A stretch of DNA of 64,000 nt from Vibrio sp. SNU_ST1 (lineage in GTDB: Bacteria > Pseudomonadota > Gammaproteobacteria > Enterobacterales > Vibrionaceae), in contig NZ_CP130748.1 of the NCBI RefSeq assembly GCF_030563405.1, positions 1,550,001 to 1,614,000 of the forward strand, written 5' to 3'. This document shows, in pieces, positions 60,606-64,000 of the stretch. Under the pieces are notes generated by a model. That model was given only the letters and a program-made list of their open reading frames with translations. It ran no database searches and was not told where the DNA came from. How positions within the stretch are numbered: the stretch's first letter is position 1; the number at the start of each line of letters is the position of its first letter. The translations under genes were made by a program, and so were the position numbers.

Positions 60606-60659
60606 AGTAAAGCGTAGTGTTGAAGGTTTAACCCTAACCAATTAGCGCTACGCTTTACT
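60606..60659. repeat. Long inverted repeat in the tupA-tupB gap
   Basis: AGTAAAGCGTAG (60606-60617) pairs with CTACGCTTTACT (60648-60659), a 12-bp stem with a 30-base loop. It may reduce read-through from tupA, giving more binding protein than transporter. Confidence 0.65.
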
Positions 60660-60715
60660 AAACAGTCAACGAGACTACCTAAACAATTACGTTTAAAAAC
60701 CGTCTTGCTTTAAAG

Positions 60716-60753
60716 GCATTCACGCTTAGAAACAGCATTCACGCTTAAAAACA
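60716..60753. repeat. Tandem 19-bp duplication in the tupA-tupB gap
   Basis: GCATTCACGCTTAGAAACA (60716-60734) is followed at once by GCATTCACGCTTAAAAACA (60735-60753), with one mismatch. It appears to be a recent local duplication; no function is apparent. Confidence 0.75.
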
Positions 60754-60850
60754 ATAGCTGGCCAATACATACTTAAACCTAGTGTGTCAGCTATGATTAA
60801 CATCAGTCATTACTGATAAAAACCTATTATCGATTCAAACGAGATACTTC

Positions 60851-61549
60851 ATGACCCTATGGCAAACAACGATTGATGCAATGAATCTACTGGTGAGTTT
60901 TGACCACGAATTGTGGCAAATCGTCGCGGTATCCTTCAGCGTATCTTTGTCCGCCATCTCATTAGTGATTGTTCCTGCAATCCTTATGGCTTTCTTATTG
61001 GCTTACACCGAATTCCCCGGTAAATGGGCGCTGCTTTCGGTGATCAACACCTTACAAGCGATACCGACCGTGGTAATTGGCTTGTTGATGTACATGATGC
61101 TCTCTCGTTCTGGTCCTTTAGGTGACTGGCAATTACTGTTCACGCAAAAGGCGATGATTCTAGGTCAGATGCTGATCTGTTTCCCTATCCTAGTTGCGAT
61201 GATGCATGGCGCTCTGCAGGCCAGTGACCGCCGAGCAGTAGAAACAGCGCGCACTCTTGGCGTATCAACAACACGAGTCGCGTGTACCTTGATTTGGGAA
61301 ACACGTTTTCCTCTATTGGCTGCAACCATTGCTGCCTTCTCTCGTATCGTGACTGAAGTAGGTTGTTCAATGATGGTGGGGGGCAACATTATGGGGATGA
61401 CAAGAAACATCCCAACAGCTATCGCCATGGAAAGCCACAAAGGCGCATTCGCTCAAGGCGTCGCCCTCGGTATGGTGTTATTAGCATTGGCATTAGCCCT
61501 TAACTTTTTCCTTTCCAGTGTGAGAGGAAAAGGCTATTTAAGAACTTAG
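60851..61549 (+). CDS. tupB: Tungstate ABC permease
   Basis: A 232-residue five- or six-helix permease with the EAA loop AVETARTLGVSTTRVACTLIWETRFPLLAATIAAFSRIVTEVGCSMMVGGN. This matches TupB/ModB-type permeases. tupC begins 11 bases downstream. Confidence 0.93.
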   Translation: MTLWQTTIDAMNLLVSFDHELWQIVAVSFSVSLSAISLVIVPAILMAFLLAYTEFPGKWALLSVINTLQAIPTVVIGLLMYMMLSRSGPLGDWQLLFTQKAMILGQMLICFPILVAMMHGALQASDRRAVETARTLGVSTTRVACTLIWETRFPLLAATIAAFSRIVTEVGCSMMVGGNIMGMTRNIPTAIAMESHKGAFAQGVALGMVLLALALALNFFLSSVRGKGYLRT

Positions 61550-61559
61550 GAACGCTGTC

Positions 61560-62279
61560 ATGAGTATAAAAATAACAACGCAGCAAATTTCAATGCGCTA
61601 CAAAGAGCGTGTTTTGTTCCACATTCCCGAATTGTCGATCGGCCCCAACGATGCCATTTATCTCAAAGGAGACAATGGTGTTGGTAAAACGACCCTACTT
61701 AAAATCTTGTCTGGATTAATTCAGCCGAGCTCTGGCCGTATTCAGTCTCCAACGCAGAGCTGGCACCAGAAGTTATTCCCTCGACTCAAGTTCAAAGACA
61801 TCATCTACCTGCATCAAACCCCCTATCTTTTTGATGGCTCGGTGTACCAAAATGTCGCTTATGGGATTCGCTTTAACAAAGAGAGCCAAAAAGATAAGCG
61901 AGCTCAAATAATTAATGCGTTGAGAATGGTAGGTTTAGAAACCTTGGCAGACGAGCACATTTCTGTGTTGTCTGGTGGTGAGCGTCAACGCGTAGCAATG
62001 GCTCGTGCATGGATCCTTAAGCCTTCAATCTTGCTTATGGATGAACCAAGTGCTTCTTTAGACAAAGAATCTATTGAAAGATTGGTGATTATGGCCGAAG
62101 ATCTTCTCCAGAGAGGCGCGAGTTTAGTCATCACCAGTCACCAAACTAACGCGTTAACCGATTTATGTAAGAAGCAGTGGTGGATCAAAGACAATACTTT
62201 GACCGAATCGCCGCTTCTGCAAGTTATTCAGAAAGATAAAGCACAAGAGAATATTTATGCTGCTTCCAACGCAAACTAG
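61560..62279 (+). CDS. tupC: Tungstate ABC transporter ATPase
   Basis: A 239-residue ABC subunit with Walker [13 protein letters not shown], signature [14 protein letters not shown], Walker [13 protein letters not shown] and switch His in ITSHQTNAL. It lacks the extra ModC regulatory domain. Its end overlaps the mobA start by 23 bases, tying transport to cofactor synthesis. Confidence 0.93.
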   Translation: MSIKITTQQISMRYKERVLFHIPELSIGPNDAIYLKGDNGVGKTTLLKILSGLIQPSSGRIQSPTQSWHQKLFPRLKFKDIIYLHQTPYLFDGSVYQNVAYGIRFNKESQKDKRAQIINALRMVGLETLADEHISVLSGGERQRVAMARAWILKPSILLMDEPSASLDKESIERLVIMAEDLLQRGASLVITSHQTNALTDLCKKQWWIKDNTLTESPLLQVIQKDKAQENIYAASNAN

Positions 62280-62841
62280 TTGGGTTATTCTGGCTGGCGG
62301 ACAAGCCAGCCGTATGGGCGGAAAAGATAAAGGACTCGTTGAGCTCAACGGTTCTCCGCTTATTCAATACGTTATAAAGAAGCTGTCACAACAAGATGTC
62401 AGCATCACTATCAATGCCAACCGTAACTTAGACAGTTACCAAGCATTTGCACCGGTTGTTTCCGATTCTTTCCCTGACTATCCAGGTCCATTGGGCGGCA
62501 TTCATGCCGGCCTTAAAAACGCGAGCACAGATTGGGTCGGCTTTGTTCCTTGTGACAGCCCACAAATTAGTGACGACCTTGTTGAACGTTTTTGTTCTGC
62601 GGTAAAAGAAGACAGCGACATTCTTGTCGCGCATGATGGCGAATTTAAGCAACCAGTATTCACCCTATTCCACAAACGTGTTCTGCCAAAGCTAGAAGCG
62701 TTTTTGGAACGTGGTGATCGTAAAATCATCTTGCTATACAAAGAGTGTGTCACGGAATATGTCGATTTTAGCGATTCTCCTAACTGCTTTGTGAATCTAA
62801 ACACGCCAGAAGAACTCACCCAATTCGGAACGCTTCAATAA
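62257..62841 (+). CDS. mobA: Molybdenum cofactor guanylyltransferase
   Basis: A 194-residue enzyme beginning in overlap with tupC ([30 protein letters not shown]). The GTP-binding LAGGxxxRMGGxDK is complete, followed by [16 protein letters not shown] and VPCDSPQI. It joins GMP to molybdopterin, giving MGD for formate dehydrogenase. Its stop overlaps the start of the next gene. Confidence 0.95.
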   Translation: MLLPTQTSWVILAGGQASRMGGKDKGLVELNGSPLIQYVIKKLSQQDVSITINANRNLDSYQAFAPVVSDSFPDYPGPLGGIHAGLKNASTDWVGFVPCDSPQISDDLVERFCSAVKEDSDILVAHDGEFKQPVFTLFHKRVLPKLEAFLERGDRKIILLYKECVTEYVDFSDSPNCFVNLNTPEELTQFGTLQ

Positions 62842-64000
62842 TGAATGATTCTAAACAACGCCCTAACCTTCCTCTATTGGGTTTTGCTGCTTACAGTGGC
62901 ACAGGCAAAACAACCGTATTAGAAGCTCTGCTTCCTTTATTGACTGAGTCGGGTTTAAAAGTTGGTGTGCTAAAACATGCTCACCACGATTTTGATGTCG
63001 ATAAGCCGGGTAAAGACAGCTACCGTTTACGTAAAGCGGGCGCAAATCAAATGCTGATAGCTTCTCGCAACCGTCATGTGATGATGACTGAGACTCCAGA
63101 AGCGGAAGCCGATTTTGATTACCTGTTGACTCGCTTTGATACCAACACACTTGATCTGATTTTGGTTGAAGGCTGTAAGAATATTGCTTTCCCTAAAATC
63201 GAGCTTCACCGTGATGAAGTGGGTAAACCTTGGTTGTACCAAAACGATGACAACATCATTGCTATTGCTGCTGATAGCCACGTTGAATCTGACTTGCCTC
63301 AAATGGCGATCAACGACTTAGAAGCGATTCGTGATTTCATCATCGATTACGCGCAGTCCTTTGACCTTTCCTCAACAACAGGCAAAGCAGCGTCATGCTC
63401 ATCTTCAAAAGACGCAGCGCCCGCGGTGTGTTGTGATTCGTTCTCTCCTGCAGGTTTAACCGTAACTCAGGGCCAACAAAAGATTGTTGATAGCATTGAC
63501 GCGCTTGATCTCACAGAGAGTGTTGAGTTACTGCAAGGCTACGGTCGTGTGTTGGCTGAAGATGTGGTCTCGCCAATCAACGTCCCACAGAATACTAATT
63601 CTGCCATGGATGGCTACGCGATTCGTGGTGAAGACCTTGAATTGGATAGCTACCACATTGTTGCTGAAGTTATGGCTGGTCACAGCTACGACAAAACCGT
63701 TCAACAAGGTGAAGCTGTTAAGATCATGACGGGTGCACCAATGCCTGATGGCGTTGATGTTGTTGTGATGCGTGAGCAAGCCGTGCACGATGGCGATAAA
63801 GTTAGCTTCCCAGATGCGAAAATCTCAATTGGACAAAATGTCCGTATGGCCGGTGAAGATTTAGAAATCGGCCAGCCTGTCTTTACACGTGGTACGCGAA
63901 TCGAAGCACCAGAAATGGGTATGATGGCATCACTGGGTTTCGGTACCTGCCCTGTTCTACGTAAAGTGAAAGTGGGCGTATTCTCGACGGGTGATGAAGT
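62841..64000 (+). CDS. MobB-MoeA fusion protein (3' end outside window)
   Basis: The frame from the ATG at 62841 ([22 protein letters not shown]) stays open to the window end, over 386 codons. The N-terminal MobB domain has the P-loop GFAAYSGTGKTTVLE, VGVLKHAHHDFDVDKPGKDSYRLRKAGA and LILVEGCKN. After a Ser/Cys-rich linker (about residues 178-200, with SCSSSKDAAPAVCCDS) the MoeA domain begins: VTQGQQKIVDSI, then NSAMDGYAIRGED, IMTGAPMPDGVDVVVMREQA and KVGVFSTGDEV. The fusion pairs the MobA adapter with molybdenum insertase. Such fusions are known in Vibrio as I recall. Confidence 0.92.
   Translation, partial: MNDSKQRPNLPLLGFAAYSGTGKTTVLEALLPLLTESGLKVGVLKHAHHDFDVDKPGKDSYRLRKAGANQMLIASRNRHVMMTETPEAEADFDYLLTRFDTNTLDLILVEGCKNIAFPKIELHRDEVGKPWLYQNDDNIIAIAADSHVESDLPQMAINDLEAIRDFIIDYAQSFDLSSTTGKAASCSSSKDAAPAVCCDSFSPAGLTVTQGQQKIVDSIDALDLTESVELLQGYGRVLAEDVVSPINVPQNTNSAMDGYAIRGEDLELDSYHIVAEVMAGHSYDKTVQQGEAVKIMTGAPMPDGVDVVVMREQAVHDGDKVSFPDAKISIGQNVRMAGEDLEIGQPVFTRGTRIEAPEMGMMASLGFGTCPVLRKVKVGVFSTGDE

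Overview
The window reads as chromosome 1 of a Vibrio (Vibrionaceae), at the replication terminus. The evidence is a dif1-type XerCD site at 11787-11814, a Xer-integrated filamentous prophage, and a run of genes typical of Vibrio: NosP/hybrid kinase, ccoNOQP, ccoI/ccoS, fnr, uspE, ttcA, potABCD, a formate dehydrogenase cluster and tupABC-mobA-mobB/moeA. The genus is inferred from protein character and gene order; no species is claimed.

Layout. (1) 1-2069 is the tail of an accessory island: the C-terminal part of a NACHT/STAND NTPase, followed by the decayed remains of an IS with a long internal deletion. (2) 2070-11814 is an inovirus (filamentous phage) prophage of about 9.7 kb lying between two direct dif-like sites. 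On the minus strand it has the order small proteins, Rep, ssDNA-binding protein, small membrane protein, major coat pVIII, terminator, adsorption protein pIII with a very long glycine-rich linker, pVI-like protein and Zot. A structured non-coding region follows, then an unusual minus-strand three-gene operon headed by a ParA ATPase. A plus-strand repressor and a plus-strand small regulator sit at opposite ends. There is no integrase, which fits use of host XerC/XerD. (3) 11815-64000 is core chromosome.

Core region. A nosP-like FIST sensor and a hybrid histidine kinase lie next to dif. The cbb3 oxidase operon (ccoNOQP) is followed by fixH-ccoI-ccoS-safE-like genes and fnr, with an FNR box in front of fnr. 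Then come uspE, ttcA, a DUF2987-like protein, a Bax-like glucosaminidase with a membrane partner, the spermidine/putrescine transporter potABC with two tandem potD genes, a GGDEF protein, the sirtuin cobB and amtB. A formate dehydrogenase locus occupies 37530-47756: DUF3305, DUF3306, a polyferredoxin, a TorD-like chaperone, fdhX-like, FdhA (Cys form), FdhB, cytochrome b FdhC, a small membrane protein and, divergently, fdhD. After a sulfatase/GDPD pair and the ABC-F gene ybiT comes a membrane NTPase-like protein paired with an MscS channel. Last are a sigma54-type two-component system divergent from tupABC and the molybdenum cofactor genes mobA and mobB-moeA.

How it fits together. The second half is largely an anaerobic and respiratory module: low-oxygen oxidase, FNR, formate oxidation, tungstate/molybdate-type oxyanion uptake and cofactor synthesis. 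Four sigma54 (-24/-12) promoter candidates precede tupA, fdhD, the DUF3305 gene and the polyferredoxin gene. A shared 17-bp dyad (TGGGACA-N3-TGTNCCA) lies near them, suggesting one regulon run by the sigma54 regulator beside tupA. In the prophage, the attachment site lies inside the repressor gene. Joining the two ends predicts that the circular phage makes a longer repressor whose stop codon overlaps the start of the regulator.
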